A stretch of DNA of 58,021 nt from Bacteroidales bacterium (GCA_022837485.1 JALHHH010000036.1:1-58021), one strand, 5' to 3'. Shown: positions 8,651-17,920, counted from the stretch's first letter. The notes: generated from the sequence alone by a model not told the origin. Numbers and translations are program-made.

Positions 8651-10039
8651 ATGCAGATACGAACAAGGCTGACGCTGCAATTTGCTTTGCTTGTCGGGAG
8701 CATACTCGTTGCCTTTACGCTGCTGATTTTTATCCTTTCTGCCAATTACCGTAAACAGGAATTTAATGAAAGACTGAAGGAAAAAGCCATAAATACAGCC
8801 AAGCTGCTGATCGACGTTAAAGAAGTCGACCGCGACCTGATGCGGATTATCGACAGCACTAACTACAGCTCACTCGAGGATGCCGAAGTAATTGTATTCG
8901 ACTACTTCAAACGAAGTAAAATATACACATCAGGAAAACAGCCGGGGCTCGAAATAACCGAAGAGCTGCTGGCTAAAGCCCGGAGTAACGACGAGTTTGT
9001 TTTCAAACAGGGAGAGCGCGAAGCCATTGGATTGCTTTATACTAACGGCCTCAGACGTTTCGTGGTGTTTGCATCGGCAACCGACAAATATGGCATCAAC
9101 AAACTCAACAATCTGCTGATTGTTTTACTTATAGGGTTACTGGCCTCGATTGGATTTACCATTATTACTGGTCTGGTATTCTCGCGTCAGGCACTCAAAC
9201 CCATTTCCAATGTCATAAGGCAGGTATCAACCATCACGGCTTCCAACCTGGAGCAGCGTGTCGACGAAGGAAATGGCAGCGACGAAATCGCCCTGTTGGC
9301 AATTACATTCAATGAAATGCTGGTTCGCATCGAGAAAGCATTTCAAATACAGCGAAGCTTTGTTTCCAATGCTTCACACGAATTGCGGACGCCGCTGGCC
9401 TCCATCACCAGTCAGATAGAAGTGGCCCTGATGAAAGAGCGCGCCCAGGATGAGTACCGCAGAGTGCTGGGTTCGCTGCTCGAAGATGCCCGGAGTCTTA
9501 CTGCTCTGGCAAATAACCTTCTGGAAATTGCACGGGCCGAACAGGATATCCGTACAATGAGCATGAAACCCGTGCGGCTCGATGAATTGCTGCTTCAAAC
9601 CAGCTCTGAATTTGAGATCGTGCATCCGGAATACGTCATTGATATTCTGATTCACGACAATGCCGAGGATGAAGCACACGATCTTACGGTAAAAGGGAAT
9701 GAAAACCTGCTCAAACTGATTTTCGCAAACCTGATCGACAATGCCTGTAAATTTTCAGATGGAAAACCGGTAAGGGTAGACCTTGAGTTCAACCGAGATC
9801 ACATACTGATAAAAGTAGCCGACAATGGAATTGGCATCAGCCGTGAAGACATGCCGCATATATTTGAGCCCTTTTACAGAGCTCAGAATGTGGCACACAC
9901 GCGCGGGCACGGCATCGGGCTTTCACTCATCAGTAAAATAGTCACCCTTCATAACGGCAGCATCCGGTTCGATTCCGAGCCGGGCAGAGGAACAACGGTT
10001 TTCGTAAAACTGCCCTATTCCCCACACAACAAATTCTAA
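8651..10039 (+). CDS. Membrane sensor histidine kinase partnered with the OmpR regulator
   Basis: A 462-residue kinase. TM1 spans about residues 10-31, a short periplasmic sensor 32-152, TM2 153-177, and HAMP about 178-230. The HisKA domain carries H243 in NASHELRTPL. The ATPase domain has the N box (N364 in NLIDNACKFS), the G1 box DNGIG (391-395), the F box HIFEPFYR and the G2 box GHGIGL (419-424). All residues needed for autophosphorylation are present. The gene follows its regulator by 3 nt, and its TAA shares one base with the ATG of rsmG. The small periplasmic domain has no recognised fold. Confidence 0.95.
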   Translation: MQIRTRLTLQFALLVGSILVAFTLLIFILSANYRKQEFNERLKEKAINTAKLLIDVKEVDRDLMRIIDSTNYSSLEDAEVIVFDYFKRSKIYTSGKQPGLEITEELLAKARSNDEFVFKQGEREAIGLLYTNGLRRFVVFASATDKYGINKLNNLLIVLLIGLLASIGFTIITGLVFSRQALKPISNVIRQVSTITASNLEQRVDEGNGSDEIALLAITFNEMLVRIEKAFQIQRSFVSNASHELRTPLASITSQIEVALMKERAQDEYRRVLGSLLEDARSLTALANNLLEIARAEQDIRTMSMKPVRLDELLLQTSSEFEIVHPEYVIDILIHDNAEDEAHDLTVKGNENLLKLIFANLIDNACKFSDGKPVRVDLEFNRDHILIKVADNGIGISREDMPHIFEPFYRAQNVAHTRGHGIGLSLISKIVTLHNGSIRFDSEPGRGTTVFVKLPYSPHNKF

Positions 10040-10665
10040 TGAACCACGAACTTATTTCCGCTTACTTTCCCGAAATCAATACAGAACAACTTGAACGGTT
10101 CCGGATGCTGGATTCACTCTACCGCGAATGGAATGCGGCAATTAATGTAATCTCCAGAAAAGATATTGACTTTTTATACGAACGGCATGTTCTCCATTCG
10201 CTGGGGATCGCAAAGGTAATCCGGTTTGCGCCCGGCACTTCCGTGCTCGACGTGGGAACAGGAGGCGGATTTCCGGGAATCTCTCTGGCAATTATGTTTC
10301 CGGAAACCGATTTCCATCTGATCGACAGCATCGGGAAAAAAATCAAGGTGGTGAAAGCCGTTTCCGAAGCACTCGGATTGCAAAATGTTACAGCTGAACA
10401 GGCGCGTGCGGAATCGCTGAATGAAAAATACGATTTCATCGTAAGCCGGGCAGTAACTTCACTCCCGGAATTCCTCTCTTGGACACGTAAAAATATCACA
10501 AAACGAAGTCTGAATCCTTTGCACAACGGAATTCTGTATTTAAAAGGCGGAGATCTTGGCGAGGAATTAAAAGAATGCGGAGCAAAATACCAAATCTACC
10601 ACCTTAACCGTTATTTTAAAGAAGAATTTTTCAGCACCAAATCGCTTGTTCATCTTTGGTTCTGA
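10039..10665 (+). CDS. rsmG: 16S rRNA (guanine-527 N7) methyltransferase RsmG
   Basis: RsmG (GidB) methylates G527 of 16S rRNA using SAM; loss of the enzyme is known in other bacteria to give low-level streptomycin resistance. The 208-residue length is typical. The SAM-binding motif is VLDVGTGGGFPGISLAI at about residues 68-84, followed by FHLIDSIGKKIKVV and the catalytic-region VSRAVTSLPEFLSW. The start overlaps the kinase stop (TAATG), suggesting translational coupling, an unusual placement for a housekeeping rRNA methylase. No strong terminator was found in the 145 nt downstream. Confidence 0.96.
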   Translation: MNHELISAYFPEINTEQLERFRMLDSLYREWNAAINVISRKDIDFLYERHVLHSLGIAKVIRFAPGTSVLDVGTGGGFPGISLAIMFPETDFHLIDSIGKKIKVVKAVSEALGLQNVTAEQARAESLNEKYDFIVSRAVTSLPEFLSWTRKNITKRSLNPLHNGILYLKGGDLGEELKECGAKYQIYHLNRYFKEEFFSTKSLVHLWF

Positions 10666-10741
10666 TTGTGAATGGAATTACTGTAAACAGCGCCGGCAGG
10701 CATAAACCAGCTTTTTTACTGCCCGATCACTTAGTCCGCGA

Positions 10742-10773
10742 TTTCTGAAAATTCACGAAAAACATTACCTTAG
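10742..10773 (+). promoter_or_regulatory. Candidate promoter for pepD
   Basis: TTTC at 10742-10745, a 20-nt spacer and TACCTTAG at 10766-10773 resemble the Bacteroidota TTTG/TAnnTTTG pair with one mismatch in each element. It lies about 38 nt before the pepD ATG. Confidence 0.45.
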
Positions 10774-10810
10774 CTGCCGGAAAACCAAAAATCATTAAAT
10801 AATTCCCGTT

Positions 10811-12280
10811 ATGAACAATCCGATTCTGAATCTTGAGCCTAAGGCTGTCTGGAGAAACTTTTACAGCCTGACACAGATTCCCCGACCCTCAAAAAAAGAG
10901 GAGAAAATAATTGAATTCATGAAGCACTTCGGCGAAGCTGCCGGACTGGAAACATGGGTTGATGAAGTAGGAAACGTGATGATACGCAAACCTGCCACCC
11001 CGGGAATGGAAAACCGCGCCGGTATCGTGTTGCAGGCTCACCTCGACATGGTTCCCCAAAAGAACAGCGATAAAACGCATGACTTTGAAAAAGACCCCAT
11101 TGAACCACTTATCGACGGTGAATGGGTAAAAGCAAACGGAACCACCCTGGGAGCAGATAACGGGATGGGTGTTGCTGCCATCATGGCCGTTCTCGAATCG
11201 AAAGATCTGGTTCACGGACCGGTTGAAGCCCTGTTTACCATCGACGAAGAAAGCGGAATGACAGGAGCTTTCAATTTAAAGCCCAATGTATTAAAAGGCG
11301 ATATACTGCTCAACCTCGACTCAGAAGATGAAGGCGAATTGTACATTGGCTGTGCCGGAGGAATCAACGGCAATTTTGAATTTCCGCTTAAGAAAGTCAG
11401 CATTGAAAAAGATACCCTTGCCTACAAGATTAACATCAGCGGCCTCAAGGGAGGACATTCCGGACTCGACATTCCGCTGGGCAGGGGGAACTCCTGTAAA
11501 ATCATCACCCGCCTGATCTGGCACGGAGTTAACAAACACGGACTTCGTCTTTCATCGCTTGAGGCAGGGAATATGCGTAATGCCATCCCCCGCGAAGGAC
11601 ATGCAACGGTTACCATCCCTGCAGCTGAAAAAGATACGTTCGAAAAGTGCATGCTCGATTTTGCCAATACCATTAAAGCAGAGCTTTCGGTTACCGAACC
11701 CGGTCTCCAGATTTCCGCGTCGCCTGTCAGTATGCCTGAATACCTGATGGATACCGATACACAAAACAGAATGCTCAGAGCCGTTTACGGCTGCCCCAAC
11801 GGCGTAATGCGCATGAGCGATGCCATGCCGGGACTCGTGGAAACATCCACAAATCTCTCGATTGTAAAAACCGAAGATGATAAGGTAAAAGTTACCTGTC
11901 TGCTCAGAAGTTCGGTAAACTCTGCCAAAAAGGATCTTACCCATACAATGGGAAGCATCTTTGAACTGGCTGGTGCAAAGGTTGAATTCGACGGTGAATA
12001 TCCGGGATGGAAACCCAATCCTGACTCGGCTATCCTGAAAACCATGCAAACGGTATACAACAACCGTTTTGGAAAAATACCCGAGATCAAAGCAATTCAC
12101 GCCGGTCTGGAATGCGGACTATTAGGCGCCGTTTACCCGAACTGGGATATGATTTCCTTCGGCCCCACCATCCGGTACCCCCACTCTCCCGATGAAAAAG
12201 TAAATGTTGCATCGGTCGAAAAATTCTGGATCTACCTGACAGAAACCCTGAAAAATGCCCCGGAAAAACCCGTAGCATAA
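10811..12280 (+). CDS. pepD: Aminoacyl-histidine dipeptidase (M20C family)
   Basis: A 489-residue cytosolic metallopeptidase that hydrolyses Xaa-His and other dipeptides. M20 metal and catalytic residues are in place: H77 and D79 in LQAHLDMVPQ, D116 in LGADNGMGVA, E146/E147 in TIDEESGMTGA, D170 in LNLDSEDEGE, and a final His in IHAGLECG near residue 430. The inserted dimerisation domain follows GGHSGLDIPLGRGN. Length and motif order match the family. Stands alone between a candidate promoter and a strong terminator (12334-12370). Confidence 0.96.
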   Translation: MNNPILNLEPKAVWRNFYSLTQIPRPSKKEEKIIEFMKHFGEAAGLETWVDEVGNVMIRKPATPGMENRAGIVLQAHLDMVPQKNSDKTHDFEKDPIEPLIDGEWVKANGTTLGADNGMGVAAIMAVLESKDLVHGPVEALFTIDEESGMTGAFNLKPNVLKGDILLNLDSEDEGELYIGCAGGINGNFEFPLKKVSIEKDTLAYKINISGLKGGHSGLDIPLGRGNSCKIITRLIWHGVNKHGLRLSSLEAGNMRNAIPREGHATVTIPAAEKDTFEKCMLDFANTIKAELSVTEPGLQISASPVSMPEYLMDTDTQNRMLRAVYGCPNGVMRMSDAMPGLVETSTNLSIVKTEDDKVKVTCLLRSSVNSAKKDLTHTMGSIFELAGAKVEFDGEYPGWKPNPDSAILKTMQTVYNNRFGKIPEIKAIHAGLECGLLGAVYPNWDMISFGPTIRYPHSPDEKVNVASVEKFWIYLTETLKNAPEKPVA

Positions 12281-12333
12281 AGACTGAAACACGTCTATCC
12301 GCGCACTGCGCTGATAGACAGTTAATTGCATCT

Positions 12334-12370
12334 AATCCGGAAATTATCAAAAAATTTCCGGATTATTTGT
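12334..12370 (+). terminator. Rho-independent terminator after pepD
   Basis: AATCCGGAAATT (12334-12345) and its perfect complement AATTTCCGGATT (12353-12364) flank a 7-nt loop, followed by ATTTGT. The right arm ends one base before the TTTG of the rpmH promoter, so termination and initiation signals are directly abutted. Confidence 0.75.
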
Positions 12371-12396
12371 AAGCTTAAAAATAGTTGTTATCTTTG
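12366..12396 (+). promoter_or_regulatory. Promoter of rpmH, TTTG-N19-TATCTTTG
   Basis: TTTG at 12366-12369, a 19-nt spacer and TATCTTTG at 12389-12396 fit the Bacteroidota primary sigma consensus exactly. The ATG of rpmH follows 21 nt later. This is the best promoter in the window and supports assignment of the organism to Bacteroidota. Confidence 0.8.
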
Positions 12397-12416
12397 CAGT
12401 CCCAAAAAACAAGACT

Positions 12417-12575
12417 ATGAGTAAGAGAACATTTCAGCCGTCACAGAGGAAAAGAAGGAACAAACATGGTTTCAGGGAAAGAATGGCAACTGCCAATGGC
12501 CGCAGGGTTCTTGCTGCACGCAGGGCAAAAGGAAGAAAGAAACTTTCGGTTTCCGACGAAGCCAAACATAAATAA
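12417..12575 (+). CDS. rpmH: 50S ribosomal protein L34
   Basis: A 52-residue, highly basic protein starting MSKRTFQPSQRKRRNKHGFR and containing ATANGRRVLAARRAKGRKKL, the signature of L34. The coding region runs from ATG 12417 to TAA 12573-12575. It is monocistronic, between a consensus promoter and a terminator. There is no rnpA or yidC next to it, unlike the order in most bacteria outside this phylum. Confidence 0.97.
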   Translation: MSKRTFQPSQRKRRNKHGFRERMATANGRRVLAARRAKGRKKLSVSDEAKHK

Positions 12576-12616
12576 AAATACATAAGCGGCTCAGAGCCGT
12601 ACTACCATATTCCGGG

Positions 12617-12650
12617 AAGGAGGTAATTATTATTGCCTCCTTTTCTTGTT
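12617..12650 (+). terminator. Rho-independent terminator after rpmH
   Basis: AAGGAGGTAAT (12617-12627) pairs with ATTGCCTCCTT (12632-12642) through 11 pairs, one of them G-U, around a TATT loop, followed by TTCTTGTTTC. Its GGAGG is part of the stem and not a ribosome binding site. Confidence 0.8.
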
Positions 12651-12762
12651 TCAATATCCATCTGCAAACTCCCCTCATCCGGTTAAAGTACCCACCCCGC
12701 TGCAGACCGGAATTAATAAAAAGCGTAAATTCGCAGTCAGTAAGCTGCATTTCTAACGTACC

Positions 12763-13020
12763 ATGGGCATTCTCCGTTTCCTCTTAATTGTTATTGCTGT
12801 CTATCTTGTTTTCAGGATCCTTACCCGGCTTATTTTACCCTGGCTTGTAAGACGTTCTATTAAAAAGTACCAGGACAGTTTCTATGAGCGAAATCCGCAA
12901 ATACGACGCAAAACAAAACAAAAAGAAGGCGATGTAACCGTAGAAAAAGTTGGAACTGAAAGTTCCGGCAACGTTCCGGATGACATAGGCGAATACATTG
13001 ATTACGAAGATATTAAATAA
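12763..13020 (+). CDS. Small membrane protein, DUF4834 family
   Basis: An 85-residue protein with one N-terminal membrane helix (about residues 4-24), a basic stretch (RRKTKQKE) and an acidic end GEYIDYEDIK. That end and the layout match the Bacteroidota family DUF4834 as remembered, which often precedes a YfhO-type gene, as it does here. No biochemical role is known to me. A weak TAAATTCG box lies at 12726-12733. The following YfhO start is 22 nt downstream, so the two probably form an operon. Confidence 0.85.
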   Translation: MGILRFLLIVIAVYLVFRILTRLILPWLVRRSIKKYQDSFYERNPQIRRKTKQKEGDVTVEKVGTESSGNVPDDIGEYIDYEDIK

Positions 13021-13042
13021 TTCACCCAATCAACTTCACACC

Positions 13043-15490
13043 ATGAAAGAGTTCCGGCTGAAGAAGTATTTACCGCACCTGACAGCAGTGCTGATTTTTC
13101 TTGTCCTAACTTTGGGATATTTTTCGCCATTGCTGGAAGGCAAGAAGTTAAAACAACCCGATATCAGCAACTGGAAAGGGATGTCGAAGGAGATCGTGGA
13201 TTACCGGGAGAAAACCGGTGAGGAGCCATTATGGACCAATTCGATGTTCGGCGGCATGCCTGCCTATCAAATTTCGGTTGAATACAAATCGAACCTCATC
13301 CGCCATGCCGACAACATTTTCAAACTGGGACTCCCCCACCCTGCCAATCTGGTGATTATTTACTTTCTGGGATTTTTCATTTTGCTGATGGTACTCAGGG
13401 TTAATCCGTGGCTTGCATTTGCAGGTGCTGCGGCATTTGCTTTCTCATCCTATTTCTTTATAATCCTTGAAGCCGGGCACAACAGTAAAGCGCATGCCAT
13501 TGGTTATATGGCTCCGGTACTTGCGGGCATTATCCTTTCTTACCGTGGCAAAAAAATCGCCGGGGCTTTATTGACTGCCTTATTCCTTGCTCTGGAAATC
13601 AGAGCCAACCATTTGCAGATTACCTATTACCTTATGCTGATGGTCATCATCTTCGGAATAACGGAACTGATCTCTGCTTTTAAGGAAAAACGGATTCCCG
13701 ACTTTTTGAAAACTACCGGACTTCTCTTCATCGCTGCTTTGCTCGCCGTTTCCACAAATATTACAAGCCTTTGGGCTACCTGGGAATACGGAAAGGAAAC
13801 CATCCGTGGACGGAGTGAATTGAGCACAAATCCGGAGAACAGAACAAGCGGACTAGATAAAGATTATGCCACCAGCTGGAGCTACGGCCGGGCCGAGACT
13901 TTCTCACTTCTGATTCCCAACGTCAAGGGAGGTGCAACCGGGAGCCTTGGCGAAAACGAAAAAGCCATGGACAAGGTGGATCGGGACTGGGCACAGACAA
14001 TTGCCGGACAAAATCATTACTGGGGCGATCAGCCCTTTACTTCCGGACCTGTGTATGCCGGAGCAATTATGGTATTTCTCTTCGTGTTAGGACTTTTTAT
14101 CCTGAAAGGTAATATGCGCTGGTGGCTACTGGCAGCAACAGTACTTTCGATTCTGCTCTCATGGGGAAAGAATTTTATGCCGCTCACCGATTTCTTCCTG
14201 CACTACATCCCAGGCTACAACAAGTTCAGAGCTGTTTCCATGATCCTTGTTATCGCCGAACTTACCATACCCCTGCTTGGCATTCTGGCACTAAAAGAAG
14301 TGATCGAAAAACCTGAGCTTCTCAAACAAAAAAGGCGAGGTTTTTTTATCGCTCTCGGATTTACAGCCGGTCTTGCACTGGTATTTTTTATTCTGCCGCA
14401 AACGTTCTTTGATTTCCTTAGCGGGATGGAAAAATCATTCATAGCAGAACAACGGGCCACCGTCGACAGCGGTCAGGCCGCACAACTCGAACAGTTTGCA
14501 CATAACCTGACAATTGCCAGGGTGGCTGTTTTTAAAGCCGACGCCATTCGTACGGTACTGTTTATCCTGCTTGCTGCTGCAGCTCTCTTGCTATACGAAC
14601 GGAAAAGCATCGGCAAAGGAATTCTTACAGCCGTTATTTCAGTACTTATCCTGGCCGACATGGTACCGGTTGCATACCGATACCTGAACAACGATAATTT
14701 TGTCAGCAAAACACTGGTAAATAATCCGTTCACACCTACCGACGCAAATAAACTGATTTCGAAGGACAGCGACCCCAACTTCAGGGTTCTGAATACCACG
14801 GTAAGCACATTTCAGGATGCCAGTACTTCGTATTTTCATAAGAGCATTGGAGGATATCACGGAGCGAAGTTGCGGAGGTATCAGGAACTGATCGACCATC
14901 ACATCAGCAAATACAATGAGTCAGTTCTCAATATGCTGAATACGAAGTACTTTATAGTCGCTGATGAAAACCGTCGCCCTACTGCTCAGTTGAACATGGA
15001 TGCATTGGGTCATGCCTGGTTTGTAAAAGAATATACTCTGGTTGATAATGCCGACGAAGAGATAGAGGCCCTTACCGCATTTAACCCTGAAATTACTGCC
15101 GTTGTGGACAAGCGTTTCAGCGATCGTCTTAGTGGATTTGTCGCAGCTCCGGACAGTACCGCTCAGATCAAACTCAAGAGTTATGCTCCCAACAAACTGA
15201 AATACACCTACAATGCTGCAACCGATCAGCTGGCTGTATTTTCTGAGATATATTACGACAAAGGCTGGAATGCCTATGTCGACGGGAAACCGGCTCCATA
15301 TTTAAGGGCGAATTACGTATTGAGAGCAATGGCTGTACCCGCCGGATCTCATGAAATTGAATTCAGGTTTGAGCCTGTGGTTTATAGAACAGGGGAAAGC
15401 ATTTCCCTGGCCGGATCGCTGCTTCTTCTTTTGTTGCTGCTGGGATATGCCTTCACGGAATTCAGAAAAAATTACGGAAAACAATCGTAA
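13043..15490 (+). CDS. YfhO-family polytopic membrane protein
   Basis: An 815-residue membrane protein with about twelve helices, a large extracytoplasmic C-terminal domain (about residues 560-780) and a last helix near the end. N-terminal motifs such as KQPDISNWKGMSKEI and NSMFGGMPAYQI, and GHNSKAHAIGYMAP, are characteristic of Bacteroidota YfhO proteins. In Firmicutes YfhO is needed for glycosylation of lipoteichoic acid, so a role in transferring sugars from a lipid carrier is plausible, but unproved in this phylum. The ATG at 13043 is chosen; the open frame upstream has only an ATT. The stop is 14 nt before the glycosyltransferase start. Confidence 0.9.
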   Translation: MKEFRLKKYLPHLTAVLIFLVLTLGYFSPLLEGKKLKQPDISNWKGMSKEIVDYREKTGEEPLWTNSMFGGMPAYQISVEYKSNLIRHADNIFKLGLPHPANLVIIYFLGFFILLMVLRVNPWLAFAGAAAFAFSSYFFIILEAGHNSKAHAIGYMAPVLAGIILSYRGKKIAGALLTALFLALEIRANHLQITYYLMLMVIIFGITELISAFKEKRIPDFLKTTGLLFIAALLAVSTNITSLWATWEYGKETIRGRSELSTNPENRTSGLDKDYATSWSYGRAETFSLLIPNVKGGATGSLGENEKAMDKVDRDWAQTIAGQNHYWGDQPFTSGPVYAGAIMVFLFVLGLFILKGNMRWWLLAATVLSILLSWGKNFMPLTDFFLHYIPGYNKFRAVSMILVIAELTIPLLGILALKEVIEKPELLKQKRRGFFIALGFTAGLALVFFILPQTFFDFLSGMEKSFIAEQRATVDSGQAAQLEQFAHNLTIARVAVFKADAIRTVLFILLAAAALLLYERKSIGKGILTAVISVLILADMVPVAYRYLNNDNFVSKTLVNNPFTPTDANKLISKDSDPNFRVLNTTVSTFQDASTSYFHKSIGGYHGAKLRRYQELIDHHISKYNESVLNMLNTKYFIVADENRRPTAQLNMDALGHAWFVKEYTLVDNADEEIEALTAFNPEITAVVDKRFSDRLSGFVAAPDSTAQIKLKSYAPNKLKYTYNAATDQLAVFSEIYYDKGWNAYVDGKPAPYLRANYVLRAMAVPAGSHEIEFRFEPVVYRTGESISLAGSLLLLLLLLGYAFTEFRKNYGKQS

Positions 15491-15503
15491 AATATACAAA
15501 GGG

Positions 15504-16793
15504 TTGCGAAAGGTACTGATTATCACCTACTACTGGCCTCCAAGCGGAGGTGCGGGAGTTCAGCGCTGGCTGAAGTTCGTGAAATACCTACGTTCATACG
15601 GCTGGGAACCTGTGGTATACACACCTGAAAATCCTGAACCTCCGGCATTTGACGATACACTCGAAAAAGAGATACCTGAAGACACACGGATCGTTCGTCA
15701 GCCGATCTGGGAACCCTACAACTTTTACAGAAAACTTATCGGAGCCCGCAAAGATGAGCGTATAAATGCCGGAGAAAACCGCAAACCGGGTAAAGCACAG
15801 CAATTTTCAATATGGCTGAGGGGTAATTTCTTTATACCGGATGCACGGAAATTCTGGATCAGACCATCGGTGAAATTCCTGGTAGGTTACCTTAAAGAAA
15901 ATCCGGTTGATGCCATTATCTCTACCGGTCCTCCGCATTCGATGCATATGATTGCCCTGGGGGTGAAGAAAAAAACCGGCATCCCCTGGCTGGCCGATTT
16001 CAGGGACCCCTGGACAAACATCGACTTCTACGAGCAGCTGATGCTTAGCCGTTTTGCCGACCGCCGTCATCGCAGCATGGAGCAACAGGTAATAAAGAAT
16101 ACCGACCGGCTGGTTACGGTTAGCCAAAACTGGGAAAAAGACTTCAAACAGCTGGGAGCAAAACGTACCGAAGTGGTTACCAATGGCTTTGACCCTGCCG
16201 ACTTCCCGCAAACGGAAGCAAGGAAACCCGAATGGTTCACCCTTACTCATACCGGCTCTATGAACCGCGACCGGAACCCGGAATCGTTATGGAAGGTACT
16301 CGGCAAATTGTCGGCAGAAGATAAAGTATTTAGTGAAAAACTGAAGATACAGTTTATCGGGAAAACCGATATAAGCGTTTTCGACAGCCTGAAAAAATAC
16401 GGATTGATCGGAAAAAGCGAAAAAACGGATTATCTGCCGCATGCTGAAGCCATCCGGCTTAGCGGAAAATCTGCTGTTCTGCTTTTACTTATCAACAACA
16501 CACCCAATGCATTGGGTATAATCCCAGGAAAGGTTTTTGAATACCTGGCTTCACGCAGACCCGTTCTATGCATAGGACCGGAAGAAGGCGACAGCGCCCG
16601 TATTATAAGGCAGGCAAAAGCCGGATGCATAGCCGGATTCAACGATGAGACGCAACTGGAAGAATGCATCCGGAATATGTTTCATGATTACATGAGTCCG
16701 GAAAGTACCGGCCTTGTTTCCGGAAGTATTGAGACCTATTCCCGAAAATCACTAACCGGAGAGATTGCCCGAATACTAAATGAAATCGTATAA
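15504..16793 (+). CDS. GT4-like glycosyltransferase starting at TTG
   Basis: A 429-residue GT-B-fold transferase. The N-terminal motif YYWPPSGGAGVQRW and the later TGSMNRDRNPESLWKVL and PGKVFEYLASRRPVLCIG segments fit the GT4 family; the last carries the usual nucleotide-sugar-binding Glu. The frame is open back to 15351 inside yfhO, but the sequence resembles the family only from RKVLIITYYW, and no ATG lies nearby. TTG at 15504, preceded by AAAGGG and 14 nt after the yfhO stop, is the likely start. It precedes the epimerase by 12 nt, so it may act on the surface glycan made by the following cluster. Confidence 0.88.
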   Translation: MRKVLIITYYWPPSGGAGVQRWLKFVKYLRSYGWEPVVYTPENPEPPAFDDTLEKEIPEDTRIVRQPIWEPYNFYRKLIGARKDERINAGENRKPGKAQQFSIWLRGNFFIPDARKFWIRPSVKFLVGYLKENPVDAIISTGPPHSMHMIALGVKKKTGIPWLADFRDPWTNIDFYEQLMLSRFADRRHRSMEQQVIKNTDRLVTVSQNWEKDFKQLGAKRTEVVTNGFDPADFPQTEARKPEWFTLTHTGSMNRDRNPESLWKVLGKLSAEDKVFSEKLKIQFIGKTDISVFDSLKKYGLIGKSEKTDYLPHAEAIRLSGKSAVLLLLINNTPNALGIIPGKVFEYLASRRPVLCIGPEEGDSARIIRQAKAGCIAGFNDETQLEECIRNMFHDYMSPESTGLVSGSIETYSRKSLTGEIARILNEIV

Positions 16794-16805
16794 CAAGAGT
16801 GTACT

Positions 16806-17854
16806 ATGAAACCTGTTAAAATACTGGTGATTGCCGGTGCCCGGCCCAATTTTATGAAGATTGCTCCAATAATGCATTCCATGCATAAATCGGAGCGCAT
16901 CGAACCCCTTCTTGTGCATACCGGACAACATTACGATGTAATGATGTCGGACACCTTTTTTAATGAGCTGAACATCCCCAGGCCGGACATCAGCCTTGAA
17001 GTTGGCTCCGACACCCATGCCCGACAGGTAGCCAGAATAATGGAACGCTTTGAGCCAGTTTGCGATGATCATAAGCCCCGGGCTATTCTTGTGGTTGGAG
17101 ATGTAAATTCCACTATGGCCTGCAGCATTGTTGCCGCTAAAAAAGATATAAAAATCATTCACGTGGAAGCCGGAATCCGCAGTCGTGACCGATCCATGCC
17201 GGAAGAAATCAACCGCATGGTTACGGATTCAATTACCGATATTCTGATGCCGCCATCGAAGGATGCCGTGGACAATCTGCTTGCAGCCTGATGGAATCAA
17301 AGGAGAAAATCGGGCAATCGGAAATCCTCAGCCGGCTCAATCTGGAGGGAAAGCCGTTCGTCTCCCTCACGCTTCATCGCCCTTCCAACGTCGACAACAT
17401 CGAAAATTTCAAGAAAATACTGGCAGCACTGGAAATCATTCAGAGAGAAATTTCCATTGTTTTCCCCATTCATCCGAGAACCCGAAAGATGATCGCTGAT
17501 TTTGGGCTTAACGATTATGTGGCATCAATGCACAACCTTATTCTCACGGAACCGCTCGGTTATTTCGATTTCGGGAAGCTGGTATCGGCGTCGCACTTCG
17601 TGCTTACCGATAGCGGAGGAATACAGGAGGAAACAACGGTTTACGGAATTCCATGCATCACGTTAAGGGAGAATACTGAGCGCCCGGTTACCGTTTGGGA
17701 GGGAACCAATGAACTGGCCGGCTGCAACACGGATACCATCGTTGCGCTTGCGCGAAAAATCCTCGACGGAAAATGGAAGAAAGGCCGGATCCCTGAACTG
17801 TGGGATGGCAAGGCCGCCGGAAGAATTATCGAAATTCTGGAAAAGATTCTCTGA
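16806..17854 (+). pseudogene. wecB: UDP-GlcNAc 2-epimerase (WecB/NeuC family), broken at the domain hinge
   Basis: Two frames encode the two halves of a UDP-N-acetylglucosamine 2-epimerase, which makes UDP-ManNAc. The first (16806-17291) has the Rossmann start VIAGARPNFMK, TGQHYDVMMSD, VVGDVNST, VEAGIRSRDRSMPEEINR, and stops after AVDNLLAA. The second (17291-17854) starts LMESKEKIGQ and carries TLHRPSNVD, FPIHPRTR, LTDSGGIQEE and LRENTERPVT. Stop and ATG overlap as TGATG. Compared with the family, about 19 residues between NLL and LMESKEK are missing, including the conserved GNxxID strand. The simplest reading is a deletion of about 55-60 nt with frameshift. A coupled two-chain enzyme is possible because the break lies between the domains, but the lost strand makes it less likely. 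Confidence 0.85.
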
Positions 17855-17920
17855 GCCACCAAATTCTCCATTAAGGCCTGCCATACAGGACTGACATTCA
17901 TTAATCAAACACCATCACAA

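Noticed and set aside
11552..12100. 182-codon minus-strand frame within pepD
   Set aside because: Shadow of pepD, which has complete M20 motifs in its own frame.
12998..13042. ATT 12998 as the yfhO start
   Set aside because: It lies inside the end of the DUF4834 gene and adds a stretch with no family resemblance; ATG 13043 is normal.
17281..17300. Programmed frameshift joining the epimerase halves
   Set aside because: No slippery heptamer or downstream structure was seen, and a frameshift would not restore the missing residues; deletion or coupled two-chain translation explain it better.
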